Positions 26,600 to 35,262 of a stretch of DNA of 64,000 bases are shown piece after piece (position 1 is the stretch's first letter; the number at the start of each line of letters is the position of its first letter). Origin of the DNA: CAYLNM01 sp964385045 (GTDB taxonomy: Bacteria; Planctomycetota; Phycisphaerae; Phycisphaerales; SM1A02); contig CAYLNM010000004.1 in assembly GCA_964385045.1 (NCBI GenBank), positions 1-64,000 of the forward strand, in the 5' to 3' direction. Under the pieces are notes generated by a model, which saw only the letters and a list, made by a program, of their open reading frames with translations, searched no databases and was not told the origin of the DNA. The position numbers and the translations under genes are program-made.

Positions 26600-28528
26600 T
26601 CAGTCCCAGCGCCGCAGCCAGAGGGCGAGGTTGATCATCGGCCAGGCGGCCAGCGCGTGGCCGGCCGGATCGGCCAGGACGCGCGCGACGGCCTCGGGTC
26701 GGAACACCGCCCGCGCGGTGGGCGACTCCTCGAGCACGTGGGCGACGTCGCCCACCCACGCGGCGAAGGGCAACGGGAAGCTCCGCTTGGGCCGCGTGGT
26801 CACCGTCTCCGGCAGTCGACGCGCCCATGCGCGGCGGAGGATCCGCTTCGTGACGAGGGCGGGCTCGACGGCGGCGGCCGTCGCCCCGGTCGCCCCGTCC
26901 GCGCCCGCCGGGACGCCGGCCGCGACGCCGGTGGGCGCCGGGACCCCGGCCGCCAGCGCGGCGAGCGGCAGGCGCCCCGCGGCGAGCGCCACCGCGACGT
27001 CGGCCAGCGGGGTGCGTCCCTCGACCGACGCGAGCATGGTCGCGGTGTCGAGGCGGCCGAGCAGGCCGGCGAGGTTCAGGCGCCCGAGCACGCCGAGCAG
27101 CGGCCGCGGGTCGCCCGGGCTCGCGTCGGCGGCGGCGCAGCGATCGACGAGATGGTCCACGAGCCGGTCGTCCCCCTCGGCCGCCGCGAGGACGGGCGGG
27201 ACGAGGACGCGATCCTTCACCGGCACCGGGATCCACGACATCAGCTGCAGCAGTCGGCCGGCCGCGGTGGGCACCGGCGCGCCGTCCCGGGCGCGGGCGG
27301 CGACGGCGACGATGGTGGCCACCGCGGGGCCGTAGCCCGCGAAGAGCTCGTCCGCCCCCTCGCCGCTGAGGAGCACCGTGACGCGGTGGCGAGCGGCGGC
27401 GGCGACGTCGTGGATCGCGATCTCGTTCGGCGTGCCGATCGGGGTGCCGAGCCGCTCGACCAGCCACGGCCAGCGCTCCGCGAACGCGGCGCGGGTGACG
27501 GTCACGGTCCGGTGGACGGTGCCGAGATGGGCCGCGACGAGCTCGGCGTGGGCCGCGTCGTCGGACTCGGGGTCCACGTCGTGCGGGCCGGTGGCGCACC
27601 AGGTGCGCAGGGCGCCGCGCGATCCCGCGAGCTCGGCGCAGACGATCGAGCTGTCGAGGCCGCCCGAGAGCATGGCCCCGAGCGGGACGTCGGCGATCGC
27701 GTGGGCGGCGATCGAGCCCGACACGGTCGCCCGGAGGGCGGCGACCTCCAGCGCGGCGGCGACGGGGTCGCTCGCACCATGCGAGGTCGCCGGCTCGGCG
27801 TCGGGCCAGATCGCGGCGAGTCGCGGGTCCAGCTCGTGGCGACAGCGGGGGACCGGGCCGGTGCAGTCGATCTCGATGCGCTCGCCCGGCCGCACGCCGC
27901 GGATGCCGGCGTAGAGCGTGCGGTCGTCGAGGACGAGCCGGATGGTCGTCAGGTACGCGCTGGCCGCAGCCCAGTCGGGCTCGGCCCGCACCCAGGGATG
28001 GTCGAGGATCGCGGGGATCTCGCTCGCCGCCACCACCTCGAGGCCGCCCGCGGCGCCGGCGACCGTCCAGACCAGGGGCTTGATGCCGAGCGGGTCGCGG
28101 GCGAGCAGCAGTCGGCGGCGGGCCGGCCACCACGCAGCGAGGGCGTACATGCCCCGCACGCGGTCGAGGCCGCGGGGGCCCTCGACCTGCAGGAGCCGGG
28201 CCAGCACCTCGGTGTCGCAGTGGCTGCGCCACGGGCCCGGCAGCGTCGCGGCGAGGGCGTCCGCCTCGTAGAGCTCGCCGTTGTACGCCAGCACCAGCTC
28301 GTCCTCGCCGGGCGGCCGGCCGAGGGCGGGCTCCGTCCACGGCTGCTCGCCGCCGTCGGGATCGATGACGGCGAGCCGCCGGTGCCCGAGGATCGCCGCC
28401 CCGGCGGTGCGGAGCCCGGCCGCGTCGGGGCCGCGGTGGGCGAGCCGATCGCGCATCCGGGCCACGGTCCGGGCGTCCACGGCGGGACGCTCCCGCCCGG
28501 AGGCGGCGACGATGACGAGTCCGCACAT
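26600..28528 (-). CDS. asnB: Asparagine synthetase (glutamine-hydrolysing)
   Basis: Cytoplasmic enzyme of 642 residues that converts aspartate to asparagine using glutamine and ATP. The N-terminal class II amidotransferase starts with the nucleophile Cys2 (MCGLV), with RGPDAAG near residue 32, AYNGELYE near 81 and RDPLGIKPL near 144. The synthetase domain has the ATP-binding SGGLDSS at 288-294 and VLLSGEGADELFAGYG near 390. An Ala/Gly/Pro-rich insertion (about residues 545-580) is unusual. Length is normal for the family. The ATG at 28528 has CCTCCGGAGC upstream. In some lineages such enzymes modify surface glycans or peptides, but the housekeeping reading is favoured. Confidence 0.92.
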   Translation of the reverse strand: MCGLVIVAASGRERPAVDARTVARMRDRLAHRGPDAAGLRTAGAAILGHRRLAVIDPDGGEQPWTEPALGRPPGEDELVLAYNGELYEADALAATLPGPWRSHCDTEVLARLLQVEGPRGLDRVRGMYALAAWWPARRRLLLARDPLGIKPLVWTVAGAAGGLEVVAASEIPAILDHPWVRAEPDWAAASAYLTTIRLVLDDRTLYAGIRGVRPGERIEIDCTGPVPRCRHELDPRLAAIWPDAEPATSHGASDPVAAALEVAALRATVSGSIAAHAIADVPLGAMLSGGLDSSIVCAELAGSRGALRTWCATGPHDVDPESDDAAHAELVAAHLGTVHRTVTVTRAAFAERWPWLVERLGTPIGTPNEIAIHDVAAAARHRVTVLLSGEGADELFAGYGPAVATIVAVAARARDGAPVPTAAGRLLQLMSWIPVPVKDRVLVPPVLAAAEGDDRLVDHLVDRCAAADASPGDPRPLLGVLGRLNLAGLLGRLDTATMLASVEGRTPLADVAVALAAGRLPLAALAAGVPAPTGVAAGVPAGADGATGATAAAVEPALVTKRILRRAWARRLPETVTTRPKRSFPLPFAAWVGDVAHVLEESPTARAVFRPEAVARVLADPAGHALAAWPMINLALWLRRWD

Positions 28529-28658
28529 GCTCCGGAGGCATCGGCTCGCGTGCGACCGTCGCCCCCGCGGCGGACGCGGATCGCGTGATCGGACCTCGCC
28601 GCATCGGTCCCGCTCCGTCCGCCTGATCCGCCGGAGCACCGGGAGGCCGAGTGTTCGG

Positions 28659-28713
28659 GCGGCCGGGCGTTGGGGCGGCCGGCGGATCCGGCGGCCGGGA
28701 GCTGGCGGCCGGA
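28659..28713. repeat. Four phased GGCGGCCGG elements
   Basis: GGCGGCCGG begins at 28659, 28675, 28691 and 28705, a spacing of 16, 16 and 14 bp. Each contains the palindrome CGGCCG. The position between divergent genes suits an operator array, but low-complexity expansion is possible. Confidence 0.7.
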
Positions 28714-28816
28714 GGATCGAGCGCCGCGGACCCCGGGGACGGTGGTCGCCCGCGGGCTCGCGTCGGGGGCCGGCCGCCGTCGCCGGCCGCCGACGGTCCG
28801 GAGCCTCACCGCGGGT

Positions 28817-28822
28817 TAAGAT
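28817..28822 (+). promoter_or_regulatory. Probable -10 hexamer for the CHAD gene
   Basis: TAAGAT lies in the only AT-rich patch of the gap, 37 nt before GTG 28860. Its leader would include GAAGGA. Confidence 0.45.
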
Positions 28823-28859
28823 CATGTTCAGATCAGTTGCTCCGAAGGACCCCCCCCGC

Positions 28860-30074
28860 GTGACCGCGACCTCCCATCCCGCCGACGACCCCGGCCTCCG
28901 GCTGCTCGCCGGCCTGACCCTCGGGCCCGCGGTGGAGGCGATCCGCCCCGAGATGGCGGCCGCCGTCGAGCGGCCCGAGGAGATCGAGCACGTCCACCGC
29001 ATGCGGGTGGCCTCCCGGCGGGTGCGGGCCGGCCTCGCCGGGCTCGGCGACGTCTTCCGGCCCAAGCGGACCCGCCGGTGGCGAAAGGAGATCCGCCGCA
29101 TCACCAAGCGGCTCGGCGACGCCCGGGACCTCGACGTGCAGGCGGCCTCGCTCGGCCGCTTCCTCGAGGAGCTGCAGACGGCCGCCGCCCGCCCCGGGCT
29201 CGAGCGGCTCCGGCTCCGGACCCGGCAGGCGCGGGCGCGGATGCAGCCCCGGGTGGTCGAGGCGATCGAGCGGCTCGGGCGATCCGGCGTCCTCGAGGAG
29301 ATCGAGGCCGCGTCCCGCGAGCTGGTGATCGAGAGTCGGCTCGAGGCCCCCGAGCCGCGCACGCCGGCGGTGTACGGCGAGGCCTATCGCCGGGTCGCCC
29401 GGCGGATCGACGCGCTCGTGGCCTTCGAGCCGTACGTCGAGGACCCGGCCCACGTGCGCGAGCTGCACGAGATGCGGATCGCGGCCAAGGAGCTTCGGTA
29501 CGCGCTCGAGCTGTTCGCCCCCGCGTTCGCCGACGGACTCCGGCGACCGGTGCGGCTGGCCAAGGGCGTGCAGACCCTGCTCGGGGACATCCACGACTGC
29601 GACGTGTGGGCCGAGCGACTCGCGGCGTTCACCGACGAGGAGCGTCGCCGGCACGAGGCGTTCCACGGCAGCGCCCGCGGATTCGGACGCGTCCGACGCG
29701 GCGTCGAGCACCTCGCCCGGGCCAAGGCCGAGGAGCGGGCGTGGCTGCACGAGGAGTTCCGCGGCCGCTGGCGGTCGATCCGCGAGGGCGGCCGGCTCGA
29801 GTCGCTGCGCGAGCAGCTCCGGGCCGCGGTGCCGGGGGCGACGCCGCGCGGCATGATGCCGGCGCCGCGGATCGAGGCCGGCCCGGGCCGCGGCGAGTCT
29901 CCGGCCCCCGCCGCACCGCCGGCGACGCGGATCGTCGAGCCGCGTCCCGGCGCGCCGGCGGCGGAACCCATGCCCGCGGCGGCGCCCACCTCGGCCCCCG
30001 CGGCTCGTCCCGCACCGCGGATCGAGCGCGACCCTGACGCGGGGGACGTCGCGCCGGGCCGGACGGCCGGATAG
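28860..30074 (+). CDS. CHAD-domain protein
   Basis: Protein of 404 residues with a CHAD domain (about residues 20-290), an all-helical fold with conserved His and basic residues that binds polyphosphate in characterised members. Key segments are EHVHRMRVASRRVRAGL, KRLGDARDLDV and VRELHEMRIAAKELRYALELF, the two half-repeats of the family. The last 100 residues are Pro/Ala-rich with APRIE and TRIVEP motifs and probably disordered. GTG 28860 is chosen because GAAGGA precedes it; an in-frame ATG at 28824 would add 12 residues across a C8 tract. No CYTH domain or polyphosphate kinase is nearby. Confidence 0.88.
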   Translation: MTATSHPADDPGLRLLAGLTLGPAVEAIRPEMAAAVERPEEIEHVHRMRVASRRVRAGLAGLGDVFRPKRTRRWRKEIRRITKRLGDARDLDVQAASLGRFLEELQTAAARPGLERLRLRTRQARARMQPRVVEAIERLGRSGVLEEIEAASRELVIESRLEAPEPRTPAVYGEAYRRVARRIDALVAFEPYVEDPAHVRELHEMRIAAKELRYALELFAPAFADGLRRPVRLAKGVQTLLGDIHDCDVWAERLAAFTDEERRRHEAFHGSARGFGRVRRGVEHLARAKAEERAWLHEEFRGRWRSIREGGRLESLREQLRAAVPGATPRGMMPAPRIEAGPGRGESPAPAAPPATRIVEPRPGAPAAEPMPAAAPTSAPAARPAPRIERDPDAGDVAPGRTAG

Positions 30075-30077
30075 GGT
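30072..30077 (+). promoter_or_regulatory. Possible -10 hexamer for the amidohydrolase
   Basis: TAGGGT overlaps the end of the CHAD gene and lies 30 nt before the ATG at 30108. Confidence 0.3.
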
Positions 30078-30107
30078 GGCGGGCCCCACGGATCCCCGGA
30101 GCCCCGC

Positions 30108-31454
30108 ATGACGTCCGCCCGCCCCCGACCACGACGCGCCGCTCGTCGCGCGATCCCCGTTCGCCCCGTCGCCGTCCTCGCGCTGGCCGCGATCTCGGCG
30201 GGCCTCGCCGTCTCGCCCGCCGGCGGTCACGGGGGCTGCTGCGACGTGCCGGCCATCGTCGGCCCGGTGCCGCCGGCCGAGGGCATCGGCACCGCCGTCT
30301 ACGTGAACGGCCAGGCGTGCTGGGACTACCGCCCGACGCCGGCGGTGGTGCGGCCCGAGACCCGCGTGCCCGCCGCGCGGTTCCCCGCGATCGACGTGCA
30401 CTGCCACTGGTCCCTCGACGTCGATCCGGAGGCGATGATCGCGGCGATGGAGGAACGCAATGTCGCCCGCGCGGTGAACCTCAGCGGTGGATGGGGAGAG
30501 GAGCTCCGCCTGATGTGCGAGAAGTACCTCGGCACCGCGGAGCACCGCGCGCGGTTCGCGATCCTCTGCAACGTCGACTTCTCCCGGGTGGGCGAGCCGG
30601 ACTTCGCCGAGCGGGTCGCCCGCGAGCTGCGGGCGGCGAAGGCGATGGGCGTCAGCGGGCTGAAGGTCTTCAAGAACCTCGGCCTCACCGCCCGGGACGT
30701 GGACGGGAGCCTGATCCCGGTCGACGACCCGCGGCTCGACGTGATCTGGCGCACCTGCGGCGAGCTCGACTTCCCGGTGCTCATCCACTCCGCCGACCCG
30801 ATCGCGTTCTTCGACCCGATCGACTGCAGCAACGAGCGCTGGATGCAGCTCGCCCGGTGGCCGAGCTGGAGCTTCCACGGTCCGGAGTTCCCGAGCTGGC
30901 GGGAGGTGATCGACCAGTTCGAGCGCATGATCGCCCGCCACCGCGGCACCCGGTTCATCGCCCCGCACATGGCCAACGCGGCCGAGCACCTCGCCGTGGC
31001 CCGGCGGATGCTCGAGGAGCACGAGAACCTCTGGATGGACATCTCGGGCCGCGTGGGCGAGATCGGCCGGCGGCCGTACACGATCCGGCGGCTCTTCCTC
31101 GAGTTCCCGGATCGCATCATGTTCGGCACCGACCGCTACCCGGGACGGCCGGACCAGCCGCGCCACCGCATCTACTTCCGGTTCCTCGAGACGGACGACG
31201 AGTACTTCGACTACTACGACCATCCGTTCCCGCCCGCGGGCGACTGGAAGATCCACGGCATCTTCCTGCCCGAGGACGTCCTGCGGCAGGTCTACCACGA
31301 CACCGCGGCCCGGGTGTACGGGTGGCCGACGCTCGCCGAGCGGGCGGCGGCGGATGACATCGACGACGCGGCGGTGGCCGCGGCGGGTGCGCCGGCGACG
31401 CGCGTCGCGGACGCGGACGCCCACCCGCCGCGTGCGGCCGACGGAACGGACTGA
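30108..31454 (+). CDS. Secreted amidohydrolase (Amidohydro_2 family)
   Basis: TIM-barrel metal hydrolase of 448 residues. A signal segment (about residues 18-42) suggests export. The first metal motif DVHCHWSLDVD, then SGLKVFKNLGL, LIHSADP, FIAPHMANAAEHL and FGTDRYPG follow the order of Amidohydro_2 (ACMSD-like) proteins, which usually decarboxylate or hydrolyse cyclic substrates. The substrate is unknown. It precedes a GltS-like symporter by 6 bp, so the two are likely one transcript and may handle uptake and processing of an acidic metabolite. The C-terminal 35 residues are low complexity. Confidence 0.85.
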   Translation: MTSARPRPRRAARRAIPVRPVAVLALAAISAGLAVSPAGGHGGCCDVPAIVGPVPPAEGIGTAVYVNGQACWDYRPTPAVVRPETRVPAARFPAIDVHCHWSLDVDPEAMIAAMEERNVARAVNLSGGWGEELRLMCEKYLGTAEHRARFAILCNVDFSRVGEPDFAERVARELRAAKAMGVSGLKVFKNLGLTARDVDGSLIPVDDPRLDVIWRTCGELDFPVLIHSADPIAFFDPIDCSNERWMQLARWPSWSFHGPEFPSWREVIDQFERMIARHRGTRFIAPHMANAAEHLAVARRMLEEHENLWMDISGRVGEIGRRPYTIRRLFLEFPDRIMFGTDRYPGRPDQPRHRIYFRFLETDDEYFDYYDHPFPPAGDWKIHGIFLPEDVLRQVYHDTAARVYGWPTLAERAAADDIDDAAVAAAGAPATRVADADAHPPRAADGTD

Positions 31455-31460
31455 GGGCCC

Positions 31461-32963
31461 GTGACGCTCGAGGCGTGCCTGCTCGTCGCGGCCCTGCTGC
31501 TGCTCGGCGTCGCGGTCCGGGCCGCGGTGCCGGGGCTGCGGCGGATCCTCGTGCCCGCGTCGGTGATCGGCGGGCTCGCGGGACTGGCGGTGCTCGCGGG
31601 GCTCGGCCTCCTCGGGGCGGGCGGGGCGGACGCGGCCGGCGGCGCCGCCGACTCCCCGGCGCCCGCCGCGGCGTGGGCGTCCGAGGTCTCGGCCGTGCTC
31701 CGCGGCTGGCCGGGCGTTCTGATCGCGGTCGTGTTCGCCGGCCTGCTGCTCGAGCGGCGGCCACCCGAGACCGAGCGGCACCGCGGCCGCGACGCGCTGC
31801 GGGCCGGGCTCGTGGTGTGGGTGATCGTCGTGGGCCAGATCGCCCTCGGCCTGGCGATCGGACCGCTGGTCTTCGCCGCCGTGGACGGGACGGCGGCCCC
31901 GCCCTCGGCCGGGCAGCTGCTCGAGGCGACGTACGCGGGCGGACACGGCACCGGCGGGGCGATGGGCGCGCTCTGGGGCGAGGCGGATCCCCCGTGGGGA
32001 GCCGGGCTCGACCTCGCGATGGTGATGGCCACGATCGGCCTCGTGGGGTCGATCGCCCTCGGCCTCGTGCTCGCCAACGTCGGAGCGCGGCGCGGCTGGA
32101 CGCGGGTGCCGGTGGCGGCGCTGGCGACGCCCGCGGGAGGCGGCGGGCGGGACGGCGGGGACGCGGCGGGCGAGCCCGGTCCCCGCGCCGGCGTGCTCCC
32201 GCGCGGAGCGCCGCGCCCGGCGACCTACGCCACGGTCGAGGAGGACGTGGCCGACCCCCTGGCGGTGCAGCTCGCGCTCGTCGGCCTGGCGTTCGGGCTC
32301 GGCTGGCTGATGCAGCGGGCGTTCCTCGCCCTGCTCGGCCTGATGGCGGCGCCGGACGCGCCGGCCGACGCCCTGGCCAATCGCGTGGTCGGCGCGCTCG
32401 ACAACGTGCCGCTGTTCCTCTTCACGCTCCTCGGCGGGTGGGCCCTCCGCGGCCTGCTCGTCGCGGCGGGGGCGGAACGCCTCATCGACACCGCGTCGAT
32501 CAAGCGGATCGGGGCGACGGCGATGGAGCTGCTCATCGTCGCCGCCCTCGCGTCGCTGCGGATCGAGGTCCTCGCCACGTACTGGCTGCCCGTGCTCGTG
32601 CTCTGCCTCGCCGGCTTCGGCTGGGCGACCGTCGTCCTCGTCGTGCTCTCGCCGCGGCTGCTGCCCCGGCACTGCTGGTTCGAGCTCGGGCTGATCAACT
32701 TCGGCATGAGCACCGGCACCACCGCCCAGGGCATGATGCTCCTGCGGACGGTCGATCCGGACCTCGAGTCGGGGGCGGCCGAGACGTACGCCCTCGCCGC
32801 CCCGATGTCGGCTCCGTTCGTGGGCGGCGGGATCCTCACGTTCCTCCTGCCCACCGTCGCCCTCGCCGCCGGCCCGTGGCCGATCGCCGCGGTGGCGGCC
32901 GTGGTCGCGGTCGCGATCGGGCTCGCCGCCCGCCGTCTGGCCGGGAGCGACACCGCCCGCTGA
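31461..32963 (+). CDS. gltS: GltS-family sodium/glutamate symporter
   Basis: Inner-membrane carrier of 500 residues with ten or more helices. The motif YAGGHGTGGAMG (about residues 155-165) corresponds to the substrate-binding loop of GltS, and the second half mirrors it (FGMSTGTTAQGMMLL). GltS carries glutamate with sodium. A hydrophilic insertion of about 35 residues near 215-250 (Gly/Asp/Pro-rich) is longer than usual. GTG 31461 follows the amidohydrolase stop by 6 bp. Identity as a glutamate carrier is by family; the true substrate may be another dicarboxylate. Confidence 0.85.
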   Translation: MTLEACLLVAALLLLGVAVRAAVPGLRRILVPASVIGGLAGLAVLAGLGLLGAGGADAAGGAADSPAPAAAWASEVSAVLRGWPGVLIAVVFAGLLLERRPPETERHRGRDALRAGLVVWVIVVGQIALGLAIGPLVFAAVDGTAAPPSAGQLLEATYAGGHGTGGAMGALWGEADPPWGAGLDLAMVMATIGLVGSIALGLVLANVGARRGWTRVPVAALATPAGGGGRDGGDAAGEPGPRAGVLPRGAPRPATYATVEEDVADPLAVQLALVGLAFGLGWLMQRAFLALLGLMAAPDAPADALANRVVGALDNVPLFLFTLLGGWALRGLLVAAGAERLIDTASIKRIGATAMELLIVAALASLRIEVLATYWLPVLVLCLAGFGWATVVLVVLSPRLLPRHCWFELGLINFGMSTGTTAQGMMLLRTVDPDLESGAAETYALAAPMSAPFVGGGILTFLLPTVALAAGPWPIAAVAAVVAVAIGLAARRLAGSDTAR

Positions 32964-33120
32964 GGCGCCCCGCGCGGACGCGGCTGCCCCCGCGGGACGG
33001 CCCAAGGCCGGGCGGGTTCCGAGCGGCGGCGGGCCCCGCGGCTTACCGGACTCTCGCCCGCCCCGGCCGGGCCGAGGCGGAATTGCAGGCGGTGCGCGGC
33101 TTGGGCCGATCCCCGGGGGC

Positions 33121-34029
33121 GTGAGACCCGCCCACGGCGTCATCGTGCTCGCCCGTCTCGACTCGGCCCGGCTGCCCGGCAAGGCGCTGGCCGACGTCGG
33201 CGGTCGCCCCGTGCTCTCGCGGCTGCTCGAGCGGCTCCGCGTCGGCGGCGACGGCCTCGGCCCGATCGTCCTCGCCACGACGCACCGATCCGTCGACGAC
33301 CCGCTCGCGGAGTGGGCCGCCCGCGAGGGCGTCCGGCTCGTCCGGCACGCGGGCCCGGTGGGCGACGTCGCCCGCCGTTTCGTGGACGCGGCCCGCGACG
33401 CCGGCCTGGCGTGGGCCGCCCGCGTCAACGGCGACAGCCCGCTCGTCGACGCGACGCTGCTGCGGCGGGCCCTCGGCCGGGCCCTCGATCCCGAGCACCC
33501 GCCGGTGGACCTCGTGACCAACCTTCGCCCGCGCCGGCACCCCTACGGCATGGCGGTGGAGTGGGTCCGGGTACGGGCCCTGAGCGACCTGCTGCCGACC
33601 TTCGACGAGCACGAGCGCGAGCACGTCACCCGCGGGCTCTACGCCACCCTGCCCAGCGGCCGCATCGCCGGGCTCGAGGGCGGCGACCCGGCGTGGGCCG
33701 ACGTCCGCACCGTGGTCGACACCGCCGAGGATCTCGACCGGCTCCGCCGCTTCGTGGCCGACCACGCCGACAGCTGGCCGCTGACGCCGGCCCGCGACGT
33801 CGTGGCGTGGAGCGAACGGGCCCGGGACGGCGGCGCGCCGGGCGGTCGCCGGTCATCGCCGAGCCGCTCGTCCGCCGGCCCCGCGCCGGCGGCCGCCCCG
33901 GTCCGCGCGACCGAGCCCGCCGCCGGTGCCGCCGGCGCCGCCCGTGCCGCCGCGGCCGCGACCGGCCGCACGGACGCGACGTCCCGCGCGGCGCGGCCCG
34001 CGGTGCCCCCGACGAGGAACGACGCGTGA
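33121..34029 (+). CDS. spsF: SpsF-like cytidylyltransferase
   Basis: Nucleotidyltransferase of 302 residues, first gene of the surface-sugar island. ARLDSARLPGKALADVGGRPVL near the N-terminus is the nucleotide-binding motif of acylneuraminate/SpsF cytidylyltransferases, and AARVNGDSPLVDATLL carries the metal-binding Asp. The family activates a sugar or sugar acid as a CMP or NDP conjugate. The last 65 residues are Ala/Pro/Thr/Arg-rich and look disordered. GTG 33121 opens the gene; its stop overlaps the next GTG as GTGA. Confidence 0.82.
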   Translation: MRPAHGVIVLARLDSARLPGKALADVGGRPVLSRLLERLRVGGDGLGPIVLATTHRSVDDPLAEWAAREGVRLVRHAGPVGDVARRFVDAARDAGLAWAARVNGDSPLVDATLLRRALGRALDPEHPPVDLVTNLRPRRHPYGMAVEWVRVRALSDLLPTFDEHEREHVTRGLYATLPSGRIAGLEGGDPAWADVRTVVDTAEDLDRLRRFVADHADSWPLTPARDVVAWSERARDGGAPGGRRSSPSRSSAGPAPAAAPVRATEPAAGAAGAARAAAAATGRTDATSRAARPAVPPTRNDA

Positions 34030-35186
34030 CGACCCTCTTCTGCATCCATCCGCACGGCTTCAACGTCGGCAACCACGCGATCCACCTCGCGCTGCGGGGC
34101 ATGCTCGACCGGACCTTCGGCGAGCTGGTCAACCTCGTCTCGATCCCCGCCACCACCCGTTTCGAGAGTCACGGCCGGGCCGGGCTCACCGCGGGCGTGG
34201 TGCACGAGATCAACCAGTACGCCGACGGCGTGATCGTGGGCGGCGGGAACCTGCTCGAGAACGGCCAGCTCGACGTGGACCACACCGCGCTGCGGGCCCT
34301 CGAGCCGCCGATGATGCTCTTCAGCCTCTCGCGCGGCCGCATTCACAACCGCCGCGGCCGACTCGTCGACCGCACCGACGTGATGCCCGACGCGACGATC
34401 CGGGCCCTCCACGAGCACGCGATGGCGTCCGTCGCCCGCGACGAGGCCACCGCCGGGCACCTGACGCGGATCGGCTGCGAGCGGGTCGTCCTCGGCGGCT
34501 GCCCGACCATCACCCTCGGCGACGAGGCCGACCGCCTGCCCGCGATCCCGGACCGCGACGCCGCGGCGGTGCTGATCTCCGTCCGCACGCCCGAGCTCAT
34601 GAACGTGCCGCTGGCCATCCGGGCCGGCGTCCGCGGGCAGGTCGAGCGGCTCGCCGCCCTCGCCGCCGAGCGGACGGGGGTCGTGCCGCGGCTGCTCTGC
34701 CACGACCACCGCGACATCCCGTTCGCGGCCTCGTTCCCGGGGCTGGACTACGTCTGGACCGGCGACGTCGCCCGCTTCGTCGCGCTGCTCCGCTCGGCCC
34801 GGCTCGTGCTCTCGTACCGCCTGCACGCCGCGCTGCCGTGCCTCGCGCTGGGGACGCCGTTCGTGAACGTCTCCTACGACGAGCGCTCGGCCAGCGCGAT
34901 GTCCACGCACGGGCTCGCCGACTGGGACGTGCCGCTGCTGGACGGCGACCCGGTCGAGACCGTCGCCCGGCGCCTCGACGCGATCGACGACCTGCCCGAC
35001 CTCGTCCGCCGCACCGCGTCCGTGCGCACGCGGCTGCGGGGCGTGATGGAGGACGCGTTCGTTCGCTTCCGCGAGGCGGTGGACCGCGATCGCCGTGCGA
35101 TCGCCCGCCCGCCGGCCGACCGCGGGCTCGAGCTCAAGCCGGAGGCCGACGCCGCCGCCCGTCCGGGCGACGCGGCCGTCGCCTGA
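34026..35186 (+). CDS. Polysaccharide pyruvyl transferase family protein
   Basis: Protein of 386 residues. The opening TLFCIHPHGFNVGNHAIHLAL, then GVIVGGGNLLE and the C-terminal SYRLHAALPCLALGTPFVNVSYD fit the polysaccharide pyruvyl transferase family (PF04230), which adds a ketal-linked pyruvate to surface sugars; some members are glycosyltransferases or act on other acceptors. GTG 34026 sits inside the previous stop. Acceptor sugar cannot be read, but the adjacent SpsF and NeuB genes point to the same surface glycan. Confidence 0.82.
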   Translation: MTTLFCIHPHGFNVGNHAIHLALRGMLDRTFGELVNLVSIPATTRFESHGRAGLTAGVVHEINQYADGVIVGGGNLLENGQLDVDHTALRALEPPMMLFSLSRGRIHNRRGRLVDRTDVMPDATIRALHEHAMASVARDEATAGHLTRIGCERVVLGGCPTITLGDEADRLPAIPDRDAAAVLISVRTPELMNVPLAIRAGVRGQVERLAALAAERTGVVPRLLCHDHRDIPFAASFPGLDYVWTGDVARFVALLRSARLVLSYRLHAALPCLALGTPFVNVSYDERSASAMSTHGLADWDVPLLDGDPVETVARRLDAIDDLPDLVRRTASVRTRLRGVMEDAFVRFREAVDRDRRAIARPPADRGLELKPEADAAARPGDAAVA

Positions 35187-35262
35187 ACCCTTCCGCGGGC
35201 CGCCGCCGTGCGCCGCCGGCGCCGGCGCCGCCCGCCACCTTCCGCCGGGACGCGGAGCCCCC

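Larger units (their letters stand above)
28529..28859. other. Divergent promoter region with phased repeats
   Basis: This 331-bp gap between asnB and the CHAD gene has no coding frame of note. It carries four GGCGGCCGG elements and, near the right end, a TAAGAT hexamer and a C8 tract. Confidence 0.6.

Noticed and set aside
24246..28604. A 1452-codon minus-strand frame spanning the M28 peptidase and asnB.
   Set aside because: It crosses two well-supported genes and the asnB frame differs; typical GC-rich shadow.
28833..33521. A 1562-codon minus-strand frame opposite the CHAD, amidohydrolase and GltS genes.
   Set aside because: No motif, and the three plus-strand genes show clear family signatures.
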